From: Clostridia bacterium
GTDB taxonomy: Bacteria; Bacillota; Clostridia; Oscillospirales; CAG-272
NCBI GenBank assembly: GCA_017502915.1
Contig: JAFVUB010000003.1
Span: forward strand, 62,001-126,000
Length of the DNA stretch: 64,000 bases
Direction: 5' to 3'
The translations under genes and the position numbers were made by a program. A model generated the notes under the pieces. The model made no database searches and had not been told where the DNA came from. It saw only the letters and a list, made by a program, of their open reading frames with translations. Positions 7,672 to 16,607 of the stretch are shown here, piece after piece. Numbering within the stretch: position 1 is the stretch's first letter; every line of letters begins with the position of its first letter.

Positions 7672-9405
7672 ATGAAAATTTCAAAGATCACTCACCCCAA
7701 TCCTAAAAAGACGGTTCGAAATTACACCCCTATCTCGTCGATGAGACATTTCAGCGAAAAGATTTCGGGCTTCGGAGACCACAATGCTCTTATGTGGTTT
7801 GACAGCAAAAGAGTTATCCACTCGCTGTCCTACGCCGACCTTTCGGCAAAAATAAAGAGTATTGCCGCAGGATTTTCCTCGCTCGGATATAAAAATCGCC
7901 GCATTGCCATAATCGGTGAGACCTCTCCCGAATGGGTCGCAACCTACGTTGCCGTTATAGCATCGGGTAACGTCGTCATTCCGATGGACAAGGAGCTGAA
8001 GATCGAAGAGATCGAGGGCTTCCTTGAGTTTGCCGAGGCAGACGCTATAGTTTTCTCCAAGAGCTTTAACGAAAAGTTTGCCAACGCTGCCGAAAATCAC
8101 AAGACCGTATCTCGTTTCATTCCTATCGATGCCGAGGGCTGCCCCTTTGCCGAAAGTGAGAAGGTAACGCCCTTCTCCGAGCTTCTTGCCAAGGGATCCC
8201 AGCTCGTCAAGGAAGGATACGAGTTCCCTCGCGTTGAGGATCTTGACCGTATGTCGGTCATGCTCTTCACCTCGGGAACCACCGGCACGAGCAAGTGCGT
8301 AATGCTTTCCGAGAGAAACGTCACCGCATCGGTAAACGCCGCCTGCTCGAGCGTAAACTTCTGCCCCGAGGACACTATCGTTTCGGTTCTTCCCCTGCAC
8401 CACACCTACGAGCTTTGCTGTCTCATTGCAGGACTCAACTACGGCATGAGCATCGGAATCAACGACTCGCTCAAGCGAGTTATAAAAAACTTCGAAGCCT
8501 TCAAGCCGACAGGTCTCGTTCTCGTTCCTCTTTTTGTAACTACTATGAACAAAAAGATCTGGGAGGAAGCCAAGAAAAGCGGTCGCGACCGTTTGCTCAA
8601 GACCGCGCTTAAGGTCTCCAAGGTCACGAGATGCGTTCGCATAGACCTGAGACAGAAGCTTTTCGGGGACGTTACCGCAGCGTTTGGCGGTCGCCTTTGC
8701 AAGATCGTTTGCGGCGGTGCTCCGCTCAACCCCGAGCTTGTTGACAGCTTCGACGAGTTTGGCGTCCAGATCTCAGAGGGATACGGAATTACAGAATGCT
8801 CCCCGCTGATATCGGTCAGCCCCTATTACGCCCCCAAGCGCGGATCGGTCGGTCCTGCCGTTGAATGCTGCCGCGTTAGAATTGACGCCGACCACGTAAA
8901 TGACAAGGGCTATAACGAGGGCGAGATCCTCGTTAAGGGCGATAACGTTATGCTCGGTTATTACAAAAACCCCGAGGAAACTGCCGCTGTCTTCACCGAG
9001 GACGGCTGGTTCCGCACCGGAGACGAGGGATACATGGACGAGGACGGATATATCTTCATTACAGGAAGAAAGAAGTTCGTTATCGTTCTTGAAAACGGCA
9101 AAAACGTATTCCCCGAGGAGATAGAGGAATATCTGACGACCCTTTCGTCGGTTGGAGAGTGCGTTGTCGTTGGCAGAAAGAAGCCGGATAGCGACGTCGT
9201 TATTCTCACGGCTATCATTTATCCCAACTTCAGCGAGTTCCCCGAAGGCGTTTCGGTCGACCAGGTGACCGAGGCTATCAAGGCTCAGGTCAACAAACTG
9301 AACCACAACATCGTCGGTTATAAACAGATCAGAGCGATCGAGATCCGCACCACCGAGTTCGAAAAAACGACCTCGAGAAAGATCAAGCGCCACCTGGTTA
9401 AGTAA
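7672..9405 (+). CDS. AMP-dependent long-chain acyl-CoA ligase / acyl-ACP synthetase
   Basis: A 577-residue ANL-superfamily adenylating enzyme that activates a carboxylate, probably a fatty acid, as acyl-AMP and transfers it to CoA or ACP. The phosphate-binding loop is LFTSGTTGTSKCVMLS (around 201-216), the A5 motif is SEGYGITECSPLIS (around 366-379), and the DGWFRTGDEGYMDEDGYIFITGR stretch with hinge Asp follows (split across about 444-466). ATG 7672 follows AAGGGAG; the open frame extends further upstream but without a better SD. The C-terminal catalytic lysine region TSRKIKRH is at the end. The substrate chain length is not shown. Confidence 0.87.
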   Translation: MKISKITHPNPKKTVRNYTPISSMRHFSEKISGFGDHNALMWFDSKRVIHSLSYADLSAKIKSIAAGFSSLGYKNRRIAIIGETSPEWVATYVAVIASGNVVIPMDKELKIEEIEGFLEFAEADAIVFSKSFNEKFANAAENHKTVSRFIPIDAEGCPFAESEKVTPFSELLAKGSQLVKEGYEFPRVEDLDRMSVMLFTSGTTGTSKCVMLSERNVTASVNAACSSVNFCPEDTIVSVLPLHHTYELCCLIAGLNYGMSIGINDSLKRVIKNFEAFKPTGLVLVPLFVTTMNKKIWEEAKKSGRDRLLKTALKVSKVTRCVRIDLRQKLFGDVTAAFGGRLCKIVCGGAPLNPELVDSFDEFGVQISEGYGITECSPLISVSPYYAPKRGSVGPAVECCRVRIDADHVNDKGYNEGEILVKGDNVMLGYYKNPEETAAVFTEDGWFRTGDEGYMDEDGYIFITGRKKFVIVLENGKNVFPEEIEEYLTTLSSVGECVVVGRKKPDSDVVILTAIIYPNFSEFPEGVSVDQVTEAIKAQVNKLNHNIVGYKQIRAIEIRTTEFEKTTSRKIKRHLVK

Positions 9406-9492
9406 TTTTATTGTTAAATTAACCACAAAATCCCAAATATTAGCCCCTTAAAAGTGCAATGTTACAAAATTGATAAATTTTCAACAACCCTC

Positions 9493-9521
9493 TTGTAATA
9501 TTGACCGATTTAGTATAAAAT
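9493..9521 (+). promoter_or_regulatory. candidate gapdh promoter
   Basis: TTGTAA (9493-9498), 17 bp, TAAAAT (9516-9521), in a strongly AT-rich leader. An overlapping alternative uses TTGACC at 9501 with a poorer -10. Confidence 0.55.
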
Positions 9522-9576
9522 ATATATTTGGATAAAGCTGTATTATTTTTAAATCAATTTTTTGGAGGATAAAAAA

Positions 9577-10590
9577 ATGTCAGTAAAAGTTGCTATTAAC
9601 GGTTTCGGACGCATCGGCCGTCTTGCATTCCGTCAGATGTTCGGAGCTGAGGGCTACGAAGTTGTCGCTATCAACGACCTCACCAGCCCCAAGATGCTCG
9701 CTCACCTTCTGAAGTACGATACCGCTCAGGGTCGCTACGAGGGTCACACTGTTGAGGCAGGTGAGGACACCATCACCGTCGACGGAAAGACCATCAAGAT
9801 CTACGCTGAGAAGGACGCCAACAACTGCCCTTGGGCTGCTCTCAACGTTGACGTTGTTCTTGAGTGCACCGGTTTCTACTGCTCGAAGGACAAGTCGATG
9901 GCTCACATCAACGCCGGCGCAAAGAAGGTCGTTATCTCGGCTCCCGCCGGAAACGATCTCAAAACCATCGTTTTCAACGTTAACAACGAGATCCTGACCG
10001 CTGATGACCAGATCATCTCGGCAGCTTCTTGCACCACCAACTGCCTCGCCCCCATGGCAAAGGCTCTCAATGATTACGCTCCCATTCAGAGCGGTATCAT
10101 GACCACCGTTCACGCTTACACCGGTGACCAGATGATCCTTGACGGTCCTCACCGCAAGGGTGACCTCCGCCGCGCTCGCGCAGGTGCTCAGAACATCGTT
10201 CCGAACTCCACCGGCGCTGCTAAGGCAATCGGTCTCGTTATCCCCGAGCTGAACGGCAAGCTGATCGGCTCTGCACAGCGCGTTCCCACCTGCACCGGTT
10301 CGACCACTATTCTGGTTGCCGTTGTTAAGGGCCAGAACATCACCAAGGACGGCATCAACGCCGCTATGAAGGCTGCCTCGACCGAGTCGTTCGGTTACAC
10401 CGAGGAAGAGCTCGTTTCGTCCGACATCGTCGGTATCCGCTACGGCTCGCTCTTCGATGCAACCCAGACCATGGTTGCCAAGATCGACGACGATACCTAC
10501 CAGGTTCAGGTCGTTTCGTGGTACGACAACGAGAACAGCTACACCAGCCAGATGGTTCGTACTATCAAGTACTTCGCTGAGCTCAACTAA
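9577..10590 (+). CDS. gap: glyceraldehyde-3-phosphate dehydrogenase, type I
   Basis: A 337-residue glycolytic enzyme that converts glyceraldehyde-3-phosphate, phosphate and NAD to 1,3-bisphosphoglycerate. The NAD-binding motif [13 protein letters not shown] is at 7-19, the catalytic cysteine in [10 protein letters not shown] is C152, and the C-terminal [16 protein letters not shown] block is intact. Codon use is markedly more uniform than in neighbours (GGT/CTC/GCT rich), as expected for a highly expressed gene. ATG 9577 follows TTGGAGGAT. It is monocistronic, with its own promoter and terminator. Confidence 0.97.
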   Translation: MSVKVAINGFGRIGRLAFRQMFGAEGYEVVAINDLTSPKMLAHLLKYDTAQGRYEGHTVEAGEDTITVDGKTIKIYAEKDANNCPWAALNVDVVLECTGFYCSKDKSMAHINAGAKKVVISAPAGNDLKTIVFNVNNEILTADDQIISAASCTTNCLAPMAKALNDYAPIQSGIMTTVHAYTGDQMILDGPHRKGDLRRARAGAQNIVPNSTGAAKAIGLVIPELNGKLIGSAQRVPTCTGSTTILVAVVKGQNITKDGINAAMKAASTESFGYTEEELVSSDIVGIRYGSLFDATQTMVAKIDDDTYQVQVVSWYDNENSYTSQMVRTIKYFAELN

Positions 10591-10605
10591 TCAAAGATCA
10601 CATAT

Positions 10606-10638
10606 AAAGCGGTTGCCCACAGGGCAACCGCTTTTTTT
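10606..10638 (+). terminator. gapdh terminator
   Basis: A stem AAAGCGGTTGCCC (10606-10618) with loop ACA and its complement, followed by a run of seven T. Confidence 0.93.
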
Positions 10639-10725
10639 ATTCGTCATTATCTCCAACAAGAAAAGAAATGCTTGCTTTCGGTTTTGTGCAGAGCGACAAT
10701 TCGGGAAAAAATTACAAAAAAATCA

Positions 10726-10783
10726 TTGACAAAAGAGAGAAAATGTAGTATCATATCCTCATTGAGTTAGCCGATGCTAACTC
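10726..10783 (+). promoter_or_regulatory. feo promoter with inverted-repeat operator
   Basis: TTGACA (10726-10731), 17 bp, TATCAT (10749-10754). Just downstream is a perfect inverted repeat GAGTTAGC-CGAT-GCTAACTC (10764-10783), extendable to 11 bp per arm with one wobble. The TTAGC/GCTAA arms resemble metal-dependent DtxR/IdeR-type operators, so iron-dependent repression of feoAB is likely (inference). Confidence 0.7.
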
Positions 10784-10810
10784 GATGAGCGAAAGTCTTG
10801 AGGAGGAATC

Positions 10811-11044
10811 ATGACACTTAAGGATATACGAATAGGAAGCAGCGCCGTTATTAAAGCGGTGGGCGGTGAGGGTGCGCTTCGCCTACGCTTTCTTGATATG
10901 GGAATAATCCCCGGAACGCGCGTTACGGTCAGTAAGGCGGCGCCTCTTGGAGACCCCATTCAGCTCTCTTTGCGCGGATATTCGCTTACGATGCGCCTAT
11001 CTGACGCCGAGATGATCACGGTTGAGGAGGAGGCAGTAAAATGA
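10811..11044 (+). CDS. feoA: ferrous iron transport protein A (FeoA, SH3-like)
   Basis: A 77-residue cytoplasmic SH3-like protein thought to modulate FeoB. It shows the family pattern: a short strand, LRLRFLDMGIIPGTRVTVSK (about 23-42), GDPIQLSLRGYSLTMRLSDAEMI. ATG 10811 follows GAGGAGGAATC. Its TGA overlaps the feoB ATG by 4 bases, indicating translational coupling. Confidence 0.93.
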   Translation: MTLKDIRIGSSAVIKAVGGEGALRLRFLDMGIIPGTRVTVSKAAPLGDPIQLSLRGYSLTMRLSDAEMITVEEEAVK

Positions 11045-13050
11045 CGTTTGCACTTGTTGGAAATCAGAACTGCGGAAAAACGACCCTTTTCAATGCACTG
11101 ACCGGCTCGAATCAGCACGTTGGCAACTTCCCCGGCGTAACCGTTGAGGGCAAATCCGGAAGCGTTCGCGGTCTTAAGGACTGTACCGTTGTTGACCTTC
11201 CCGGCATCTATTCGATCCGTCCCTACTCAGACGAGGAGATAATAACCCGAGACTTTATTCTCGAATCAAAGCCAGAGGCAATTATAAACATAGTTGACGC
11301 CACAAATCTCGGTCGTAACCTTTATTTGACGCTCCAGCTTTTAACTCTGAGAATTCCAACCGTAATTGCGCTCAATCTTATGGATGAGGTTCGCGCGAAC
11401 GGAGGAACGGTCGACACCGAAAAGCTGAGCGCTGCGCTTGGCGTGCCGGTCATCCCGATCAGTGCCGCCAAAAACGAGGGCGTTTCGGATCTTATTCAAA
11501 AGGCAAACGAGATCGCATCAAAAAGAATAGCACCAAGACCTCGTGACCTCTGTCCCTCAGGACCCGTTCACCGTTGCATTCACTCGGTATCTCATCTTGT
11601 TGAGGATCACGCCGCCGCTATTGGCGTTTCGGCTCGCTTTTGTGCCATAAAGGCAATAGAGGGCGACGAAAGCTTTTACGAAAAGCTCTCTCTCAATCAG
11701 AATGAACGCGAAACCATTGAGCACAGTATCGCCGAAATGGAGAGCGAAACCGGGCTCGATGCAAACGCGGCATTGGCGTTGACTCGCTATGATTTTATCG
11801 AAAGCGTCTGTGCCAAAGCGGTCAAAATCACGAGCGAGGAAACGCGTGAAAGACGCCGCAGTAACAAGATCGACAAAGTACTTACAGGCAAATACACCGC
11901 CCTTCCCGTCTTTGCCGGAGTTATGCTTCTTATATTCTGGCTGACCTTCGGGGTCATAGGAACGGCGCTTTCCGATCTTCTTGAGATGGGAATTTCGGCG
12001 CTGACCGACGTAGTTGATCAGGGGCTCGTTTCATTCGGAACAAACGAGATCGTCCGAAGCCTCGTTATCGACGGAGTTTTTGCGGGAATCGGAAGCGTTC
12101 TTTCCTTCCTTCCCCTTATAATCGTTCTTTTCTTCTTCCTGTCGGTCCTTGAGGACACGGGATATATGGCGCGAGTCGCCTTCGTTATGGATAAGCTGCT
12201 TCGCAAGATCGGCCTTTCGGGAAAGAGCATCGTTCCTATGCTGATAGGCTTTGGATGCACCGTTCCCGCGGTCATGTCCACCCGAACCCTCTCCTCCGAG
12301 CGCGACAGAAAAATGACTATCCTGCTCACGCCCTATATGAGCTGCTCGGCTAAAATACCGATCTATGCCGTTTTTGCAAGCGCCTTCTTCCCGCAGTATG
12401 CCGCGCTGGTTATGTTTGCGCTGTATTTTTCGGGAATCTTGGTTGGCATACTTATCGCGTTGATATTCAAATCGACCACCTTCCGCGGCAAGCCCATACC
12501 CTTCGTTATGGAGCTTCCCGACTACCGCCTCCCCTCGCCCAAGAGCGTTTGTCTTCTGCTCTGGGAAAAGGCAAAGGATTTCATCAAGAAGGCGTTTACG
12601 GTAATATTCGTCGCAACGGTCGTCATCTGGTTCTTCAGCAGCTTTGACGTAAGGTTCAATCCGGTTGCCGATAGCGCCGACAGTATGCTTGCCGCCATCG
12701 GTAAGCTGATCGCTCCTATCTTTACGCCCTGCGGATTCGGGGACTGGCGCGCCGTTACCTCGTTGATATCGGGATTTACCGCAAAAGAGGCCGTTATCAG
12801 CACTCTCGGCGTTCTTACCGGAGTTGGCGCCGAGGTCAACGCTGCGGCTCTTCAAACCGTTTTCACGCCTTTGTCTGCCGCCAGCTTCTTGATCTTCACG
12901 TTGCTCTACACGCCCTGCGTTGCGGCAGTTGCTGCGATCCGTCGCGAGCTTAATTCAACCTTTTTGACCGTTGCAACCATCGTTCTCCAGTGCGTCGTTG
13001 CTTGGGGCGCCGCCGCTTTGGTCTTCCAGCTCGGATCTATCTTCATCTAA
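11041..13050 (+). CDS. feoB: ferrous iron transporter FeoB
   Basis: A 669-residue GTP-gated Fe(II) permease. The N-terminal G domain has G1 GNQNCGKTTLFN (7-18), G3 DLPGIYS (about 53-59) and G4 NLMDE (about 117-121). A helical GDI-like linker is followed by a membrane part with two Gate motifs and the Fe-pathway cysteine in GFGCTVPAVMSTRTL (about 401-415). It is complete and the second gene of feoA-feoB-FeoB-associated peptide. Iron control is inferred from the palindrome at the operon promoter. Confidence 0.97.
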   Translation: MTFALVGNQNCGKTTLFNALTGSNQHVGNFPGVTVEGKSGSVRGLKDCTVVDLPGIYSIRPYSDEEIITRDFILESKPEAIINIVDATNLGRNLYLTLQLLTLRIPTVIALNLMDEVRANGGTVDTEKLSAALGVPVIPISAAKNEGVSDLIQKANEIASKRIAPRPRDLCPSGPVHRCIHSVSHLVEDHAAAIGVSARFCAIKAIEGDESFYEKLSLNQNERETIEHSIAEMESETGLDANAALALTRYDFIESVCAKAVKITSEETRERRRSNKIDKVLTGKYTALPVFAGVMLLIFWLTFGVIGTALSDLLEMGISALTDVVDQGLVSFGTNEIVRSLVIDGVFAGIGSVLSFLPLIIVLFFFLSVLEDTGYMARVAFVMDKLLRKIGLSGKSIVPMLIGFGCTVPAVMSTRTLSSERDRKMTILLTPYMSCSAKIPIYAVFASAFFPQYAALVMFALYFSGILVGILIALIFKSTTFRGKPIPFVMELPDYRLPSPKSVCLLLWEKAKDFIKKAFTVIFVATVVIWFFSSFDVRFNPVADSADSMLAAIGKLIAPIFTPCGFGDWRAVTSLISGFTAKEAVISTLGVLTGVGAEVNAAALQTVFTPLSAASFLIFTLLYTPCVAAVAAIRRELNSTFLTVATIVLQCVVAWGAAALVFQLGSIFI

Positions 13051-13059
13051 GGAGCTCTT

Positions 13060-13224
13060 ATGTTGTCGTTACCCGATATCTTAATACTAACAGCCCTTGG
13101 CGTTTGGCTTGGCGTTGTTGTCGCGTTTCTGATAAAGCGTCGCTTACGGAACAAAAAGACCGGACAGATCTCCTGCTGTTGTTCCTGCTCGTCCTGCCCC
13201 ATGGGCTGCAAGAGCAAAAAATAA
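13060..13224 (+). CDS. FeoB-associated Cys-rich membrane protein
   Basis: A 54-residue protein starting 9 bases after the feoB stop with a good SD (AAGGAGCTCTT). One N-terminal membrane helix (LPDILILTALGVWLGVVVAF) is followed by KRRLRNKK and a cluster of six cysteines (CCCSCSSCPMGC). Small Cys-rich peptides of this type commonly follow feoB in Firmicutes and may bind or hand over iron at the cytoplasmic face. A bidirectional terminator follows. Confidence 0.88.
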   Translation: MLSLPDILILTALGVWLGVVVAFLIKRRLRNKKTGQISCCCSCSSCPMGCKSKK

Positions 13225-13264
13225 AACAAGCACACGGACAGTGAACTGTCCGTGTGCTTGTTTT
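13223..13264. terminator. bidirectional terminator between feo and the HD-domain gene
   Basis: A 20-bp perfect stem (13223-13242 with 13245-13264), 2-base apex, T-rich on both strands. It overlaps the stop codons of both convergent genes. Confidence 0.93.
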
Positions 13265-13814
13265 ATCCAAAAAATGACGCCGCCATTTCGACAACGCTCA
13301 AGGCGTACGCCAGACTGAACTTCTCGAGCGCGCTTCCGATAGTCTTGCGATCGTCGGTCGCTCCCGCCGAAAAGCCCTTGTGATAACGAATGGCAAACGC
13401 CTCGTCGTCCGAAAGCCTCATAAATCCCGAGATCATATAAACCGATTTTTCCGCCGCCCCGTAAGGCACCACATCTTCAATTAGCGCATCACCGTCTTTG
13501 CGGTAGGTTTTTATCTTATAAATATCGTGAAGCAAGCTCGCAATAGCGATGCTCTCACCGGTAAACTCGCGCCCCATACGGTCGCGCAGACGTTTCCCAA
13601 CCTCGGTGTTCTTCAAATAGTCGCAAAGCAGATCGTAAACTCTGAGCGAGTGGGCAACCAAGCCGCCCTCTTTTCCTTTATCGTCGGTCGCCGTAAAAAA
13701 ATCACACTTTGATGAGCAGAGCCACTCAAGAAGCCTCTCCGATCCGTCTCTCTTTATATTTTCTTTGAACACAGAAATAAATCTGTCTCTATTTTCGATC
13801 ATCTGCTGGGTCAA
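13263..13814 (-). CDS. HD-domain phosphohydrolase-like protein
   Basis: A 183-residue protein with the HD-superfamily metal ligands: H in GGLVAHSLRVYDLL (about 55), HD in IASLLHDIYKIKTY (about 94-95), and a late histidine in IRYHKGFSAG. HD proteins hydrolyse phosphate esters, including nucleotides; the substrate here is unknown. The start is probably TTG at 13812-13814, 9 bases after GGAGG; an internal ATG four codons on is the alternative. It stands alone, convergent to feo. Confidence 0.75.
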   Translation of the reverse strand: MTQQMIENRDRFISVFKENIKRDGSERLLEWLCSSKCDFFTATDDKGKEGGLVAHSLRVYDLLCDYLKNTEVGKRLRDRMGREFTGESIAIASLLHDIYKIKTYRKDGDALIEDVVPYGAAEKSVYMISGFMRLSDDEAFAIRYHKGFSAGATDDRKTIGSALEKFSLAYALSVVEMAASFFG

Positions 13815-14011
13815 GGTCTTGTTCCTCCATATAATTATGCCTATATTTTATCACAAAACGCGCGTTTCGTCAATCCATCTTTGCAATATATAGGTGGTTC
13901 AAATTTTCTCAGATTTTTTTCAAAATATAATAGATATTTTTGTCGAAATGTTATATAATATATGTTGTGACGAACCCTTACATACAGATTTTAAACTATC
14001 AAAGAGGAACT

Positions 14012-14884
14012 ATGAAAAAGCTTACATCAATATTTTCAAAAACCCTGGCAATGACGTTCGGCGCCTTGCTTTATGCCGTCGCGATCTCCCTGTTTTTGAA
14101 CCCCTTGGCTCTCGCGCCCGGAGGAATTTCCGGTATCGCCATCATTATCAATAAGCTGACCGGGCTCTCAACCGGTCTCATAATCTTTGTTTTTAATATA
14201 CCGTTGTTGTTTTTTGCGCTGGTAAAGTTCGGAAGGTCGTTCTTCTTCTCAACGCTTTATACAATCGGTGTATATTCGGCAATAACAGATCTGCTTTCAA
14301 AGCTTACAGACGGACAGCCGGTCATAACACAAAACCCGTTGCTGGCGGCATTCGCCGGCGGCGTGCTTTCAGCCATCGGTATCGGTATCGCGTTTCGCGT
14401 TGGCTCGTCTACCGGAGGCGCCGACATTATCATTAAGTTCCTTCGTCATAAATACAAGCACGTGAACACCGGAACGATATTCTTCTTCTTTGATATGGTC
14501 GTTATACTGATGTCCGCAATAGCGTTTCAGAACATCGAGGTCGCTCTCTACGCTTTGATCGCCGTTTTCGTCAGCAGTAAAACGCTCGATTTCGTCCTTT
14601 ACGGACTTGACCGCGGTAAGTTGGTCTATATCATCAGCGACAAGGGCGAGAAAATTGCAAAGCGTCTTCTGATCGAGGTGGATATAGGAGCCACCTTCAC
14701 CGAGGGTGTCGGTGCATACTCGGGCACGCCCAAGCGTATCCTTATGTGCGCCATAAGGAACCACGCCTTCCCCAAGATGCAAGAGATCGTTTGCGAGGAG
14801 GACAGCTCTGCCTTCATAATCGTTTCGGACACTTCAAAGGTTATCGGTGAAGGACACAAATCGATATATACCGAGGATCTCTGA
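14012..14884 (+). CDS. YitT family membrane protein (DUF161 + DUF2179)
   Basis: A 290-residue integral membrane protein. Five or six hydrophobic helices cover residues about 10-190 with the conserved N-terminal block LNPLALAPGGISGIAIIIN (about 33-51) and the FRVGSSTGGADIIIKFLRHK block (about 130-149). A soluble C-terminal DUF2179 domain follows (GATFTEGVGAYSGTPKRILM). Transport of an unknown solute is suspected for the family. ATG 14012 follows AAAGAGGAAC; a TATAAT lies at 13954-13959 but without a clear -35. Confidence 0.88.
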   Translation: MKKLTSIFSKTLAMTFGALLYAVAISLFLNPLALAPGGISGIAIIINKLTGLSTGLIIFVFNIPLLFFALVKFGRSFFFSTLYTIGVYSAITDLLSKLTDGQPVITQNPLLAAFAGGVLSAIGIGIAFRVGSSTGGADIIIKFLRHKYKHVNTGTIFFFFDMVVILMSAIAFQNIEVALYALIAVFVSSKTLDFVLYGLDRGKLVYIISDKGEKIAKRLLIEVDIGATFTEGVGAYSGTPKRILMCAIRNHAFPKMQEIVCEEDSSAFIIVSDTSKVIGEGHKSIYTEDL

Positions 14885-14892
14885 TCTCCATT

Positions 14893-15168
14893 ATGACCTA
14901 TTATTTTTTAGAGCTTTCGGAGAACTGGCGCGAGGTTCTGTTGCTCGGTTATCCCCTTTCCCTTTCGGGAACAGAGCACGGGGTACTGCGTTCTATCTGC
15001 CGTGAGCATCCGTCTCCCTTGTCTATTGAATCGCTTGCCGACGAACACGGTCTGAGCGCCAACGGAGTTGCCGTTCATATCTGCACGTTGAATAAAAAAG
15101 CCGCCCGTATATCCGGGCGGCGATTAGTCGTTTTTGACGGAGGATACCGTCTCAACGAGTTTATGTAG
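14893..15168 (+). CDS. stand-alone winged-helix protein, OmpR-type DNA-binding fold
   Basis: A 91-residue protein resembling the C-terminal DNA-binding domain of OmpR/PhoB response regulators (LSGTEHGVLRSICREHPSPL, LSANGVAVHICTLNKKA, GRRLVVFDGGYRL). No receiver domain is present, and it begins 8 bases after the YitT stop without a strong SD, so translational coupling is possible. DNA binding is inferred; the targets are unknown. It may be a remnant of a response regulator or a true single-domain regulator. Confidence 0.6.
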   Translation: MTYYFLELSENWREVLLLGYPLSLSGTEHGVLRSICREHPSPLSIESLADEHGLSANGVAVHICTLNKKAARISGRRLVVFDGGYRLNEFM

Positions 15169-15169
15169 C

Positions 15170-15763
15170 TTATTTCAACCTGTCAACGGCTCGACGATAC
15201 TCGTCGTAGCTAACGAGTATACGAAGCGCAGAGAGAAGCGCGTTTGCCGTCATTCCCGAGGGAAGCCCGAAGGCGAGTGCAAGTCGGTCTCTCTTTTCGG
15301 TGCTGTTTTCCCCGCCCAAAAGACCGTCTATATAGAAATCCGTCTTGGACAGTTGATTTCCCTCAGCAGCACGAACGGCTCGGTCGTCTGTAAAGGGGCT
15401 CAGAAGCTTATACAAAAGCTCGCTATCCATGCCCTCAACTCCGAGAACACCCTCCTTTGACGGCTCTGCCTTGCGGTGTTCCTTACCCTCGATGCGAGGA
15501 ACGTAAAGCTGTATCAGGCGGTCGGTCGGTATTGCGGAGCTGATGTGAGCTCGAATGAGCTTTCCCGCGCCATCACTGTCCGACAGCACTATTATTTTTG
15601 TTTTTTCCGAAAGCCGGCGTATCAGCGCCAGCTTTTCTTTTTTATTAAAGATGCCAAATCCGTCGGTCGTCAGTATCTGCGCGTCAACAACGTCTAAAAG
15701 TCGCTGGCGGTCATACTTTCCCTCAACGATTATGGGATACGGTATTTTTAGCTTTTCCGTCAT
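15170..15763 (-). CDS. Toprim nuclease, RNase M5-like (DUF4093-type)
   Basis: A 197-residue protein with an N-terminal Toprim domain: IVEGKYDRQRL (glutamate about 14) and the DSDGAGKLIR motif (about 62-71). RNase M5 matures 5S rRNA precursors, and this length and layout match its family. The ATG at 15761-15763 overlaps the uppP stop (ATGA). A longer in-frame start at 15778 exists but would lie inside uppP. An RNase M5 function is an inference from the Toprim class. Confidence 0.8.
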   Translation of the reverse strand: MTEKLKIPYPIIVEGKYDRQRLLDVVDAQILTTDGFGIFNKKEKLALIRRLSEKTKIIVLSDSDGAGKLIRAHISSAIPTDRLIQLYVPRIEGKEHRKAEPSKEGVLGVEGMDSELLYKLLSPFTDDRAVRAAEGNQLSKTDFYIDGLLGGENSTEKRDRLALAFGLPSGMTANALLSALRILVSYDEYRRAVDRLK

Positions 15764-16587
15764 TTTAACACCATCCAAAGAATAACAGCCACTCCGAGCA
15801 GAATACGGTATATTCCGAACGGCACAAAGCTGTGTTTTTTTACAAAATCGGTCAAAAAACCGATCACGGCAAGAGACACGAAAAACGCCGAAAGACAGCC
15901 AACCGCAAGTATTATTCCCTCTTCACCCGACATCGAAATGCCAGAAGATACGAACTTGACCACCTTCAAAGCACTTGCACCGAGCATTGCGGGGATCGCA
16001 AGAAAGAAGGAAAACTCGGTTGCAGCCGTTCTTGTTTCACCAAGCAATCTGGCTCCGAGTATAGTCGAGCCCGAACGCGAGGTTCCGGGGATCACGGCAA
16101 GAGACTCAAAGCATCCTATTAAGAAAGCTTTTTTCGCACTGACGCCCTCGCTTACAGGAGGCGTTTTTTTTAGGTGTTCGACCAAAATAAACGCCACTCC
16201 GTAAACGATCAGTGAAATTGCTATAATTGTCGCGGCTACATTTCCGTTGGTATAAAGAAGCTCTGAGAGCTTATCATCAAAAAAATACCCGACAAGCACT
16301 ACCGGTATACTTGCCAAAGCAACCTTATACCATAGCGACAGTGCTTGCTTTTGCTTTGTTTTGTCCTGCGAAAAGGGGTTAAGTCGATTGAAAAAGCGAA
16401 CCGCCACTGCCATGATAGAGCCGAGCTGTATCACCACGGTAAAAAGCTCAAAGAATTCTTGTGACACCGAAAGAGGAAACAGCTCGTTCAAAAGGAGCAT
16501 ATGCCCCGTTGAGCTTATGGGAAGCCATTCGGTTATCCCTTGAACTATACCGATCAAAAGCGCTTTCAGCGTCTCTAAGATAAGCAA
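15760..16587 (-). CDS. uppP: undecaprenyl-diphosphatase UppP (BacA)
   Basis: A 275-residue membrane phosphatase that recycles the C55 lipid carrier of cell-wall synthesis. It has the two signature blocks GIVQGITEWLPISSTGHM (about 13-30) and IPGTSRSGSTILGARLLG (about 160-177) and seven to eight hydrophobic helices. The start appears to be TTG (16585-16587) behind AAGGGGAT. Overproduction of this family gives bacitracin tolerance. Confidence 0.95.
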   Translation of the reverse strand: MLILETLKALLIGIVQGITEWLPISSTGHMLLLNELFPLSVSQEFFELFTVVIQLGSIMAVAVRFFNRLNPFSQDKTKQKQALSLWYKVALASIPVVLVGYFFDDKLSELLYTNGNVAATIIAISLIVYGVAFILVEHLKKTPPVSEGVSAKKAFLIGCFESLAVIPGTSRSGSTILGARLLGETRTAATEFSFFLAIPAMLGASALKVVKFVSSGISMSGEEGIILAVGCLSAFFVSLAVIGFLTDFVKKHSFVPFGIYRILLGVAVILWMVLK

Positions 16588-16607
16588 AGCGATCCCCTTT
16601 CACAAGG

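Noticed and set aside
12031-12855. Long minus-strand ORF opposite feoB
   Set aside because: Antisense shadow of a well conserved transporter with no SD or domain.
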